From Streptomyces sp. SA15 (lineage in GTDB: Bacteria > Actinomycetota > Actinomycetes > Streptomycetales > Streptomycetaceae): a DNA stretch of 64,000 nucleotides. The number at the start of each line of letters is the position of its first letter. The first letter of the stretch is position 1. A program made the translations under genes and the position numbers. Of this stretch, positions 50,494 through 58,695 are shown in pieces. The notes below the pieces were generated by a model, which was not told the origin of the DNA, made no database searches, and saw only the letters and a program-made list of their open reading frames with translations. Where the stretch lies: NCBI RefSeq assembly GCF_002291145.1, contig NZ_NTGE01000095.1, forward strand, positions 1 through 64,000, read 5' to 3'.

Positions 50494-51696
50494 TCAGTGC
50501 GCCGGTTTGAGCGGGAGCAGGGCACTGATGCGGAATCCTCCGCCGGGGCGCGGGCCCGCGTCCAGGGTGCCGCCGACCATGCCGACCCGCTCACGCATGC
50601 CGATCAGGCCGTGGCCCCGGCCGTCGGCGCCGCCCTCCTCGTACAGCTCGTGCGGGGCGCCCTTGCCGTCGTCCTCGACGAGCAGGCCGAGCCCGTCGTC
50701 GAAGTACACCAGGCGCACACTCGCACCCGCGTTCGGCCCGCCGTGCTTGCGCGTGTTGGTCAGCGCCTCCTGCACGATGCGGTACGCGGTGAGCTCGACG
50801 CCGCTGGGCAGGGGCCGCGGGGTGCCCTCGATCTTGAAGTCGACGGGCAGGCCGGAACCGCGGCACTGCTCGACGAGGTCCTCGATCTGCTCGACGTCGG
50901 GCTGCGGAACGTACTCGCCGCCCTCCTGGTGCTCGCCGGTGCGCAGCACGCCCAGCAGGCGGCGCATCTCGGCGAGGGCCTGGCGGCCGGTGGAGGAGAT
51001 CGTCTCCAGGGCCTTCTTCGCCTGGTCGGGGGCCGCGTCGAGGACGTAAGCGGCTCCGTCGGCCTGCACCACCATCACCGACACGTTGTGCGCGACGACG
51101 TCGTGCAGCTCGCGCGCGATCCGGGCGCGCTCGGCGGCGACCGCGACCTTCGCCTGCGCCTCGCGCTCCTTCTCCAGGCGCGCGGCCCGCTCCTCCAGCT
51201 GCGCGAAGTAGGCGCGGCGGGTGCGGATCGAGTCGCCGAGCACCCACGCGAGGGCGAACGGCACCGTCTGGAGGATCATCAGCGCGATGTTGCCCGCGAC
51301 GCCCGTCTGCTCGTTCGACCAGCGCAGCTGCGCCACGGGTGCCGCGCACAGGCCCCCGGCCAGCGCGAGCCGCGAGGCCCAGCGGGCGCCCGTCGCGGCC
51401 ACGGTGTAGACGATCACCAGCAGGGCGAAGTCGGCGGCCGTCGTCTGGACATCCAGCACGACCTGCGCCACGCCGACCGCGACGGCCAGCAGCAGCATCT
51501 TCTCCGGCATGCGTCGGCGCAGCGCGATCACCAGGCACAACAGGAGAATGACCGGGACGATCGCCGCCGGTGAGTCGGTGCCGCGGGCCTCCTGACGGAC
51601 CGCCTCGGACATCACCGAGATCCCCAACAGGGAGACGGCCCAGAAGCTGTCGACCCACGTCGGGTACCTGCGGAGAAAGTCGTAGAGGCGCTGCAC
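50494..51696 (-). CDS. sensor histidine kinase (HisKA_3/NarX type)
   Basis: This 400-residue kinase has four or five N-terminal membrane helices forming a sensor block without a large external loop, then a coiled coil, the phospho-acceptor ERARIARELHDVVAHNVSVM, and HATPase_c (VQEALTNTRKHG; GHGLIGMRERVGMVGG). GTG at 51696 has TACGCT 7 nt upstream (51704-51709), so it is probably leaderless. It pairs with the downstream NarL-type regulator. Confidence 0.93.
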   Translation of the reverse strand: MQRLYDFLRRYPTWVDSFWAVSLLGISVMSEAVRQEARGTDSPAAIVPVILLLCLVIALRRRMPEKMLLLAVAVGVAQVVLDVQTTAADFALLVIVYTVAATGARWASRLALAGGLCAAPVAQLRWSNEQTGVAGNIALMILQTVPFALAWVLGDSIRTRRAYFAQLEERAARLEKEREAQAKVAVAAERARIARELHDVVAHNVSVMVVQADGAAYVLDAAPDQAKKALETISSTGRQALAEMRRLLGVLRTGEHQEGGEYVPQPDVEQIEDLVEQCRGSGLPVDFKIEGTPRPLPSGVELTAYRIVQEALTNTRKHGGPNAGASVRLVYFDDGLGLLVEDDGKGAPHELYEEGGADGRGHGLIGMRERVGMVGGTLDAGPRPGGGFRISALLPLKPAH

Positions 51697-51814
51697 GTAA
51701 CCCAGCGTAGGGAAGCAAGATGCGTGCAGGGGTCAACCGGAGGGCCGATCCGTGCCGCCCGCGTGTACTCCGCAAGGTGGAGGCTGCGTTCCCCTGTGCG
51801 CTTAGCCTGGGCGC

Positions 51815-52858
51815 GTGACGGAGGTTTCGCAGGGCGAGTGGAGCGGCTGGCGGGCGGCGGCGGAGGCCGCGCTGTACGGGGCGGACGGCTTGTATCGCGG
51901 GGCCGAGGGGCCGGCCGCGCACTTCCGTACGTCCGTGCACGCGTCGCCGCTGTTCGCCCGGGCCGTGGCCCGGCTGCTGTGCCGGGTCGACGAGGCGCTG
52001 GGGCGGCCGGCCGCGCTGGACTTCGTCGACATGGCCGCCGGGCGCGGCGAGTTGGTCGCAGGGGTGCTCGCCGCCCTGCCGGCCGATGTGGCCGCACGCG
52101 CGCGTGGGTACGCCGTCGAGATCGCCGACCGCCCCGAAACCCTCGATCACCGGATCGAGTGGCTCGCCGAGCCGCCCAAGGGCGTCACCGGGCTGCTGTT
52201 CGCCAACGAATGGCTGGACAACGTACCCGTGGAGGTCGCCGAGGTGGACTCCGCGGGCGTACCGCGGCTGGTGCTCGTACGGCGGGACGGGCGCGAGCGG
52301 CTCGGGGAGCCGGTCTCCGGTGCGGAGGCGGAGTGGCTCGCGCGGTGGTGGCCGCTGCCGGCGGAGGAGGGGCTGCGGGCCGAGATCGGCCTGCCCCGGG
52401 ACGAGGAGTGGGCGTCGGCGGTCGCGGCGGTCGACCGGGGGCTGGCCGTCGCCGTCGACTACGCGCACACCGCGGACACGCGGCCGCCCTTCGGGACGCT
52501 CACCGGCTTCCGCCAGGGGCGTGAGACGGCGCCCGTGCCGGACGGGTCGTGCGACATCACCGCGCACGTCGCGCTGGACGCGTGCACGCTCCCCGGGGGG
52601 CGCGTTCTGACCCAACGCGAGGCCTTGCGCGCCTTGGGCATCACGGGCGCACGCCCCCCACTCGAGCTCGCCTCCACCCGACCCGCGGCCTATGTGCGCG
52701 CCCTCGCGAGCGCCGGAGAGGCCGCCGAGCTCACCGCGGTGGGCGGGCTCGGCGACTTCGGGTGGCTGCTCCAGCCGGTGGGAGTTCCGGACGCACTCCT
52801 CAGGGAGCCACCCGGCGCGGGCCTACTTGTCGATGTCCCCGACCACGAAGAACAGTGA
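51815..52858 (+). CDS. MidA/NDUFAF7-family protein methyltransferase
   Basis: This 347-residue class I methyltransferase of the DUF185/Methyltransf_28 family has motif I FVDMAAGRGELVAGVLAALP, LLFANEWLDNVPVE (the family-typical NE-x2-D-x2-P), and AVAVDYAHT. Its mitochondrial homologue NDUFAF7 dimethylates an arginine of complex I subunit NDUFS2, the NuoD homologue. Here the gene overlaps tail-to-tail by 36 bp with an isolated nuoD. GTG at 51815 has TAGCCT ending 6 nt upstream (leaderless). Confidence 0.88.
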   Translation: MTEVSQGEWSGWRAAAEAALYGADGLYRGAEGPAAHFRTSVHASPLFARAVARLLCRVDEALGRPAALDFVDMAAGRGELVAGVLAALPADVAARARGYAVEIADRPETLDHRIEWLAEPPKGVTGLLFANEWLDNVPVEVAEVDSAGVPRLVLVRRDGRERLGEPVSGAEAEWLARWWPLPAEEGLRAEIGLPRDEEWASAVAAVDRGLAVAVDYAHTADTRPPFGTLTGFRQGRETAPVPDGSCDITAHVALDACTLPGGRVLTQREALRALGITGARPPLELASTRPAAYVRALASAGEAAELTAVGGLGDFGWLLQPVGVPDALLREPPGAGLLVDVPDHEEQ

Positions 52859-53974
52859 TCCCAGGATCGCCACCATGTCCGCCACCAGCGTGCCCGGCAG
52901 CAGCTCCACCAGGGCCTGGATGTTGTTGTACGAGGCGGAGCGCAGCTTCAGCCGGTACGGAGTCTTCTCGCCCTTGCTGACCAGGTAGTAGCCGTTGATG
53001 CCGAGCGGGTTCTCGGTCCACGCGTACGTGTGGCCCTCAGGGGCCTTGAGGACCTTCGGCAGCCGCTGGTTGATCGGGCCGGGCGGCAGCTCGGCGAGCT
53101 GGTCGAGGCAGGCGTCGGCGAGGTCGAGGGAGTTGTGGGTCTGCTCCAGGAGGCACTCGAAGCGGGCCAGGCAGTCACCCTCCCTCCGGGTCACCACCTT
53201 CAGGGTGTCCTGCAGCTCGCCGTACGCCAGATAGGGCTCGTCGCGGCGCAGGTCGAAGTCGACGCCCGAGGCGCGCGCGATCGGCCCGCTCACGCCGTAC
53301 GCGTGCACGGTCTCCGGCGCGAGGGCGCCCACGCCCCGCGTGCGCCCCCGGAAGATCTCGTTGCCGAGCACCAGATCGTCGAACCGGTCCATGCGCGAGC
53401 GCAGGGCCGCCACGGAGGCACGCGCGCGTGACGTCCATCCGGCGGGCAGGTCCTCCTTGAGGCCGCCGACGCGGTTGAACATGTAGTGCATGCGCCCGCC
53501 GGAGATCTCCTCCATGACGTGCTGGAGTTCCTCGCGCTCCGTGAAGGCGTAGAAGATCGGCGTGATCCCGCCCAGCTCCAGTGGGTACGAGCCCAGGAAC
53601 ATGAGGTGGTTCAGCACCCGGTTGAGCTCCGCGAGCAGCGTGCGGGTCCACACCGCGCGCGGGGGCACCTCCATGCCGAGCATGCGCTCCACGCCGAGGA
53701 CCACGCCCAGCTCGTTGGAGAACGCCGACAGCCAGTCGTGCCGGTTGGCGAGCATGATGATCTGGCGGTAGTCGCGCGCCTCGAACAGCTTCTCCGCGCC
53801 GCGGTGCATATAGCCGATCACCGGCTCCGCGCGCGTGATGCGCTCGCCGTCCAGGACGAGCTTGAGGCGCAGCACACCGTGCGTGGACGGGTGCTGCGGG
53901 CCGATGTTGAGCACCATGTCGGTGCTCTCCGCGGCGCCGCCGATGCCTACCATGGTCTCCGTCGTAGGAGTCAT
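52823..53974 (-). CDS. nuoD: NADH-quinone oxidoreductase subunit D homologue (isolated)
   Basis: This 383-residue 49-kDa-type subunit of complex I, which forms the quinone pocket near cluster N2, is complete: NIGPQHPSTHGVLRLKLVLD, VIGYMHRGAEKLFE (the arginine corresponding to the methylated residue of NDUFS2 is present), ELNRVLNHLMFLG, and the C-terminal ILGSLFFVVGDIDK. No other nuo gene is nearby, so it is a stand-alone paralogue. ATG at 53974 has AGGAGAG about 11 nt upstream; the in-frame ATG at 53953 is an alternative. Confidence 0.95.
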   Translation of the reverse strand: MTPTTETMVGIGGAAESTDMVLNIGPQHPSTHGVLRLKLVLDGERITRAEPVIGYMHRGAEKLFEARDYRQIIMLANRHDWLSAFSNELGVVLGVERMLGMEVPPRAVWTRTLLAELNRVLNHLMFLGSYPLELGGITPIFYAFTEREELQHVMEEISGGRMHYMFNRVGGLKEDLPAGWTSRARASVAALRSRMDRFDDLVLGNEIFRGRTRGVGALAPETVHAYGVSGPIARASGVDFDLRRDEPYLAYGELQDTLKVVTRREGDCLARFECLLEQTHNSLDLADACLDQLAELPPGPINQRLPKVLKAPEGHTYAWTENPLGINGYYLVSKGEKTPYRLKLRSASYNNIQALVELLPGTLVADMVAILGSLFFVVGDIDK

Positions 53975-54005
53975 GGACCCAGTCTCTCCTACGTACGCTG
54001 GCCCT

Positions 54006-54554
54006 ATGGAGACGGGGAGCCCGGAGAACGCGGGGACAGCTGGGGTCGAGCCGACGGCCGGCGGGCAGGTGGGGACCGCGCCGGTGGAGGCCGAAACGGT
54101 GTGGATCGGGCTGCCGCCGGGGTTGCTGCGGATGCGACGGCTGCTGCTGGTGGTGTGGCTGGGACTGCTGGCCGTGGGCCTGGGGCTGCTGCTCGGGCTG
54201 CTCGCCGGGCCCGCCTGGGCGGCCTTCGCCCTGCTGCCGCTGGCCCTGATGGCGTGGGGCTGGGTGATGCTCGGCCGCAACTGGGCTTCCTGGCGGTACG
54301 CCGAACGCGCCGACGACCTGCTGATCAGCCGGGGCGTGCTGTGGCAGGAGGAGACCGTCGTGCCGTACGGGCGGATGCAGCTGGTCGAGGTGACCTCAGG
54401 GCCCGTCGAACGGCACTTCGGGCTGGCCAGCGTGCAGCTGCACACGGCGGCCGCGGCCACCGACGCGACCATCCCGGGCCTCGACCCGGCCGAGGCGGAA
54501 CGGCTGCGCGACCGGCTCACCGAGCTCGGCGAGGCCCGATCGGCGGGCCTGTGA
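54006..54554 (+). CDS. bacterial PH-domain membrane protein (YdbS-like)
   Basis: This 182-residue protein has two membrane helices (about 45-85) followed by a bPH_2 domain (LLISRGVLWQEETVVPYGRM; ATDATIPGLDPAEAERLRDR). ATG at 54006 has TACGCT ending 6 nt upstream (53994-53999). The stop overlaps the start of the next gene (GTGA), and the pair matches the YdbS-YdbT arrangement of Bacillus, where related proteins protect against envelope stress. Confidence 0.9.
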   Translation: METGSPENAGTAGVEPTAGGQVGTAPVEAETVWIGLPPGLLRMRRLLLVVWLGLLAVGLGLLLGLLAGPAWAAFALLPLALMAWGWVMLGRNWASWRYAERADDLLISRGVLWQEETVVPYGRMQLVEVTSGPVERHFGLASVQLHTAAAATDATIPGLDPAEAERLRDRLTELGEARSAGL

Positions 54555-55885
54555 CGACGCCGGGAGTCGACGGCGCCGTACGCGAGAGGCGGACCGTCAC
54601 CGAGCGGCGGCTGCACCCCGTGACGCCGCTCAGGCGGGCGTGGGCGCCGATCGCCGTGGTCATCGGGTGGGCCGTGCACGACCCCGACCAGGCGCAGCGC
54701 CAGCTGACCCGGCTGACCACCACCACGCTGCTGATAGCCCTCGCCGTGCTCGTCCCGGCCGCCGCCCTCTACGGCTTTCTGACCTGGTGGTTCACTCACT
54801 TCGCGGTGACCGAGAGCGAACTGCGCATCCGGACCGGCCTGTTGTTCCGGCGCACCGCGCACATCCGGCTGGAGCGGATCCAGGCCGTCGACGTCACCCA
54901 GCCGCTGCTCGCGCGGGTCGCGGGCGTGGCGAAACTCAAACTCGACGTCATAGGCGCCGACAAGAAGGACGAACTCGCCTTCCTGGGGGAGGGCGAGGCG
55001 CGCGCCCTGCGCGCGGAACTCCTCGCGCGCGCCGCCGGTTTCGCGCCCGAGACGGCGCACGAGGTCGGCGAGGCACCCTCCCGCGAGCTGCTGCGCGTGC
55101 CGCCGGGCGTCCTCGCCGTCTCGCTGGTGCTGACCGGCGCGACCTGGGGCACGCTGGCCGCCGTGCTCGTCGTACCGCCCGTGCTGTGGCTGGCCACCGA
55201 GAGCGTGTGGACGGTCCTCGCGACCGCGCTGCCGCTGCTCGGCGCGGCGGGTGCGAGCAGTGTGGGGCGGTTCGTCGGCGAGTACGACTGGACGGTGGGC
55301 GAGTCCCCGGACGGGCTGCGGATCGACCACGGGCTGCTCGACCGCACGCACGAGACGGTGCCGCCGGGCCGCGTGCAGACCGTACGGATCGTGGAGCCGC
55401 TGCTGTGGCGGCGGCGCGGCTGGGTGCGGGTGGAGCTGGACGTGGCCGGGTCGTCCAACTCCGTGCTGGTGCCGGTCGCTCCGCGGGAGATCGCCGAGTC
55501 GGTCGTCGCGCGCGTGCTGCCCGGTGTGACCGTGCCGCCCCTGTCGGCGCTGTCCCTGCCGCCGCGCCGGGCCCGGCGGTGCGTGCCGGTGTGGTGGCGC
55601 GGCTACGGCCTCGCCGTCACCGACGCGGTGTTCACCGCGCGGCACGGGCTGCTGCGGCGCAGCCTGGCACTCGTACCCCACGCGAAGGTGCAGAGCGTAC
55701 GGCTCTCTCAAGGGCCCTGGGAGCGCCTCTGGCGGGTCGCCGACGTGCACGTGGACACCGGGGCCAACAAGACGGTGACAGCGCGGCTGAGGGACGCCGA
55801 GGAGGCTGCGGAGCTGCTGCGGGGGCAGGCGGAGCGGTCACGGACGGGGCGCAGGGACGCTCGGCCGGACCGGTGGATGGCCTAG
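54551..55885 (+). CDS. bacterial PH-domain membrane protein (YdbT-like)
   Basis: This 444-residue partner of the previous gene has four membrane helices in two pairs and two bPH_2 domains (ITESELRIRTGLLFRRTAHI-like VTESELRIRTGLLF; GLLDRTHETVPPGRVQTVRI; and a third repeat ending VWWRGYGLAVTDAVFTARHG). GTG at 54551 overlaps the previous stop. The pair probably forms a membrane complex of unknown function. Confidence 0.9.
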   Translation: MTTPGVDGAVRERRTVTERRLHPVTPLRRAWAPIAVVIGWAVHDPDQAQRQLTRLTTTTLLIALAVLVPAAALYGFLTWWFTHFAVTESELRIRTGLLFRRTAHIRLERIQAVDVTQPLLARVAGVAKLKLDVIGADKKDELAFLGEGEARALRAELLARAAGFAPETAHEVGEAPSRELLRVPPGVLAVSLVLTGATWGTLAAVLVVPPVLWLATESVWTVLATALPLLGAAGASSVGRFVGEYDWTVGESPDGLRIDHGLLDRTHETVPPGRVQTVRIVEPLLWRRRGWVRVELDVAGSSNSVLVPVAPREIAESVVARVLPGVTVPPLSALSLPPRRARRCVPVWWRGYGLAVTDAVFTARHGLLRRSLALVPHAKVQSVRLSQGPWERLWRVADVHVDTGANKTVTARLRDAEEAAELLRGQAERSRTGRRDARPDRWMA

Positions 55886-55914
55886 CCGCTCAGCCTTCAG
55901 GAGACCGGGCTCCT

Positions 55915-57261
55915 TCAGGAGACCGCGCTCCGCAACCCCTGCACGTCGATCTGCTCCGTCTCGTCGTGGGCCGTCAGGTCGATCACCTGGCCGACGCCCT
56001 TCGACTCCTCGTCCACCGGCTTGAACTCCGCCTCGGACTCAGCCTTGTGGAGGGCGAGCGCCTCCTGCCCCACGACGTCGGCGAGGTCCTCGTTCTGTAC
56101 GGCCTCAAGCGCGGCCGGCGCGGCCCCCTGCTTCGTACCGAAGAAGTCGAAGCCGCCCTCGACGGCCGGACGCCGCACGGGCGTCGGCGGTACGACGGCC
56201 ACCGCGGTCGGCGCGACGAAGTGCCCGGAGGGCTGCTGTGCGGGCTGCGCGCCCTTGGCCGTGGTGGTGGCGGCCGCCGCGCGCTCATGCCCGTCGACCG
56301 CCACGGGCTGCCCCTTGGCCTCGTCCTCCTGCGTGGGCGCCGTACCCGCCGACGTGGCCTCGGCCGTGGCGGAACCGGCCTTCACCGGCTCGCCCTTCGG
56401 GGCACTGTCCGCGGGCGGGGCGTCGTCGCCCTTGGGGGACCTTCCGCCCTTGGGGGACCTTCCGCCCTTCGGCGAGCCGTCGTCCTCCGGGGAACCGTCG
56501 CCCTTGGGCGAACCGTCACCCTGAGGCGACCTGTCGCCCTTGGGCAAACCGTCATCCTGAGGCGAACTGTCCTCCTTGGGTGAACTCTCGCTCTCCTCGT
56601 CGAACTTCTTCAGCGCCGCCTTCGCCCGCAGGAACAGCTTGGAACCCTCCGGCGAGAAGATCGCGGGAGCCACAGGCTCGGCCGCCGCTACCTCCGAGAC
56701 GTCCGCGGTCTCCGTGGTGTCCGCGGCCTCCACGTCGCCGTCGGTCTCGCCGGTCTCTTCCGCGGACGCGGCAGGCGCAGGCAGCAGCTCACGCGCCGCC
56801 GGACCCGACGTCTCTATCTCCAGCAGCCGGCGGCCCTCCAGGGCGCTCGCCCGCTCGGTCTCCGCCGTGGCGTACCGCCGCAGCAGCGCGGCGTGTTCGT
56901 TGCGCAGACCCGCCAGCTCCGTGCGCTTCGCCCGCAGCCGCTGCTCCAGCTTGACGCGCAGTTCGCGCGACTCCTCGAGGTCGGTCTCCAGTTCGGCGAC
57001 CCGCTCCTCGAACCGCCACTCGTCGCTCGCCCGCGCGCGCGTGAGGTCGGCGACCTGTTTGCCGGCCTGCGTGTCCCAGCGGCGCATGACGACCGCGCTG
57101 ACGACCGCCGTCGCCGCGGCGGCCGCGGCCAGACCACGGAGCACCGTCTGCTCCGTGAACACCCAGGGGCCCAGCGCGCAGACGACCGAGACGCCTGCGA
57201 TCGCCGACGGGGGCAGGAGCCTGTGCAAGGGCGGGGAATGGCGGTGACGTCCACGTGGCAT
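55915..57261 (-). CDS. coiled-coil membrane protein with tandem repeats
   Basis: This 448-residue protein has two membrane helices near the N-terminus (about 20-60), a long coiled coil (about 75-150: RFEERVAELETDLEESRELR and VKLEQRLRAKRTELAGLRNE), an acidic stretch, and nine 6-residue repeats of the type SPKGDG. The C-terminus is globular with FDFFGTKQG and GQVIDLTAHDETEQIDV. I do not recognise a family. ATG at 57261 has TAAGTT ending 7 nt upstream. Confidence 0.8.
   Translation of the reverse strand: MPRGRHRHSPPLHRLLPPSAIAGVSVVCALGPWVFTEQTVLRGLAAAAAATAVVSAVVMRRWDTQAGKQVADLTRARASDEWRFEERVAELETDLEESRELRVKLEQRLRAKRTELAGLRNEHAALLRRYATAETERASALEGRRLLEIETSGPAARELLPAPAASAEETGETDGDVEAADTTETADVSEVAAAEPVAPAIFSPEGSKLFLRAKAALKKFDEESESSPKEDSSPQDDGLPKGDRSPQGDGSPKGDGSPEDDGSPKGGRSPKGGRSPKGDDAPPADSAPKGEPVKAGSATAEATSAGTAPTQEDEAKGQPVAVDGHERAAAATTTAKGAQPAQQPSGHFVAPTAVAVVPPTPVRRPAVEGGFDFFGTKQGAAPAALEAVQNEDLADVVGQEALALHKAESEAEFKPVDEESKGVGQVIDLTAHDETEQIDVQGLRSAVS
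56429..56590 (-). repeat. 18-bp coding tandem repeat, nine units
   Basis: Nine contiguous 18-bp units, such as CCCTTGGGGGACCTTCCG (56429-56446 and 56447-56464, identical), encode a hexapeptide repeat S-P-K/Q/E-G/D-D/G-x in the membrane coiled-coil protein. The first two units are identical, which suggests recent expansion. Confidence 0.9.
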
Positions 57262-57430
57262 GGCCAGAAACTTACCGCGCGTAGAGGAATCATGGTGCCC
57301 CGCCCCGTAAAAACACAGCCATCTCGCGGCCTTCACACGTCATCAGGAATCGGTTCGGTCGCCGAATTCGACCGAATCGGCAAAGAACAAGATCATTTCA
57401 GTGGCCACGCAGCCACCACTCACCCGCTGC

Positions 57431-58546
57431 TCAACCGCTCAGCCGCCCACTGATCCACTGCAGCGTCGCCGGAATCTCCCGCCGCCAGGTGTTGAAGTTG
57501 TGCCCGCCGCTATCCAGGATGATCGACGAGATGCGCGTCAGCTTCGTGTCCTTCACCCGCTCTATGAACTTCAGCGTGTCCCTGTAGTTCGACTCGCCGA
57601 CCTTGCTGCTGGAGACGAGCAGTGAAGTGTCGGGCGCCGGCGTGTGCTTGAGGTACCACCACAGATTCGCGCGGTCGCGCAGGCCCTTGTCGCCCTGGAA
57701 GAGGTCGCCCGTGGTGGCGTCGATCGGCGCCTTGTAGTACGGCGACAGGCCTGCTCCGGCGGCGAACACGTCCGGGTGGTGCATGGCGAGCTTCAATGCG
57801 CAGTAGCCGCCCGTGGAATTGCCGATGACACCCCAACTGCCCGGTTTCCTGGCCACCCTGTAGTGCGCGCCCACGGCATCGGGCAGGTCCTTGGCGAAGA
57901 ACGACTCCGTCCGCGGGCCGCCCGGGATGTCCACGCACTCGGTGTCCCGGGGCGGCGCCACCGTCGGCCGCAGCATCACCAGGATCATCGGCCGCATCCG
58001 GCCGTCCTTGGCGAGCCGCAGGGCCGTACGCGGGTATTCGAGTTTCTCCACCAGCGCCTTCGCCGTGCCCGGATAACCGGTGAGGACGACCGCCGCCGGG
58101 AACGCGCGCGTGCGGAACTCCGGCTGGAAGTACTCCGGCGGCAGGTACACGTACGCGGGCGTGGCGATGCTCGTAGTCCGGCCCACCACGGTGACCTCCT
58201 GGATCTGCCCGCCGGTCTGCGGCCGCGCCCCGCCCGCTCCCGGCACCGGCCGCGTGCCGACCACCCGAAGCGGGCCACTGTCCGGCGTGTGGTCGACGAC
58301 CACGCCCTGGTCGTTCTCCTGCCCGAACAGGTCCGCCCAGGAGGCGTAGAAGCCGAAGGCCTGGTTGGCGGCCAGGCCCACCGCCCCGAAGAGCGCCAGC
58401 TGGGTGACGAGGAGCAGAACGACGCGTCCGCCGACGGCCGGCCAGGTCCGCCGGGCCAGCCGTGGCCACAGCCACACCGTGCCGACGAACAGCAGCACGG
58501 CGGACAGAACCGCCAGAGCCAGCGTCTTGTTGCTCGTGAGACCCAT
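57431..58546 (-). CDS. membrane-anchored alpha/beta-hydrolase (esterase D/mycolyltransferase-like)
   Basis: This 371-residue protein has two N-terminal membrane helices (about 8-28, 41-62) and an extracytoplasmic esterase domain. The nucleophile elbow is GNSTGGYCA and the C-terminal histidine is in DSGGHNFNTWR. The domain type is that of esterase D and antigen-85-like proteins, although Streptomyces lacks mycolic acids. ATG at 58546 has CAGG about 8 nt upstream. It is divergent from the MprF-like gene. Confidence 0.9.
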   Translation of the reverse strand: MGLTSNKTLALAVLSAVLLFVGTVWLWPRLARRTWPAVGGRVVLLLVTQLALFGAVGLAANQAFGFYASWADLFGQENDQGVVVDHTPDSGPLRVVGTRPVPGAGGARPQTGGQIQEVTVVGRTTSIATPAYVYLPPEYFQPEFRTRAFPAAVVLTGYPGTAKALVEKLEYPRTALRLAKDGRMRPMILVMLRPTVAPPRDTECVDIPGGPRTESFFAKDLPDAVGAHYRVARKPGSWGVIGNSTGGYCALKLAMHHPDVFAAGAGLSPYYKAPIDATTGDLFQGDKGLRDRANLWWYLKHTPAPDTSLLVSSSKVGESNYRDTLKFIERVKDTKLTRISSIILDSGGHNFNTWRREIPATLQWISGRLSG

Positions 58547-58695
58547 GGATGGTTACCTGCCTGCGCTTTCCGCCCGGCTCCTCACCGCCTTGGCAAGGGC
58601 TTGCCCCGGGCTTTCCTTGGCCTTTGAAACGGCTTGGCCGAGGAGAGTGAACCTCTCCCCCCGAGACACCGTCCTAGAGGGCGCAATGTCGCCGG

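Noticed and set aside
52823..55750. A 975-codon minus-strand frame extending nuoD upstream
   Set aside because: The extension is antisense to the two PH-domain genes and lacks similarity to NuoD; the gene starts at ATG 53974 with a ribosome site.
56429..56590. Short regular repeats as a possible CRISPR array
   Set aside because: Units are contiguous 18-mers with no spacers and lie inside a coding frame; no cas genes are present in the window.
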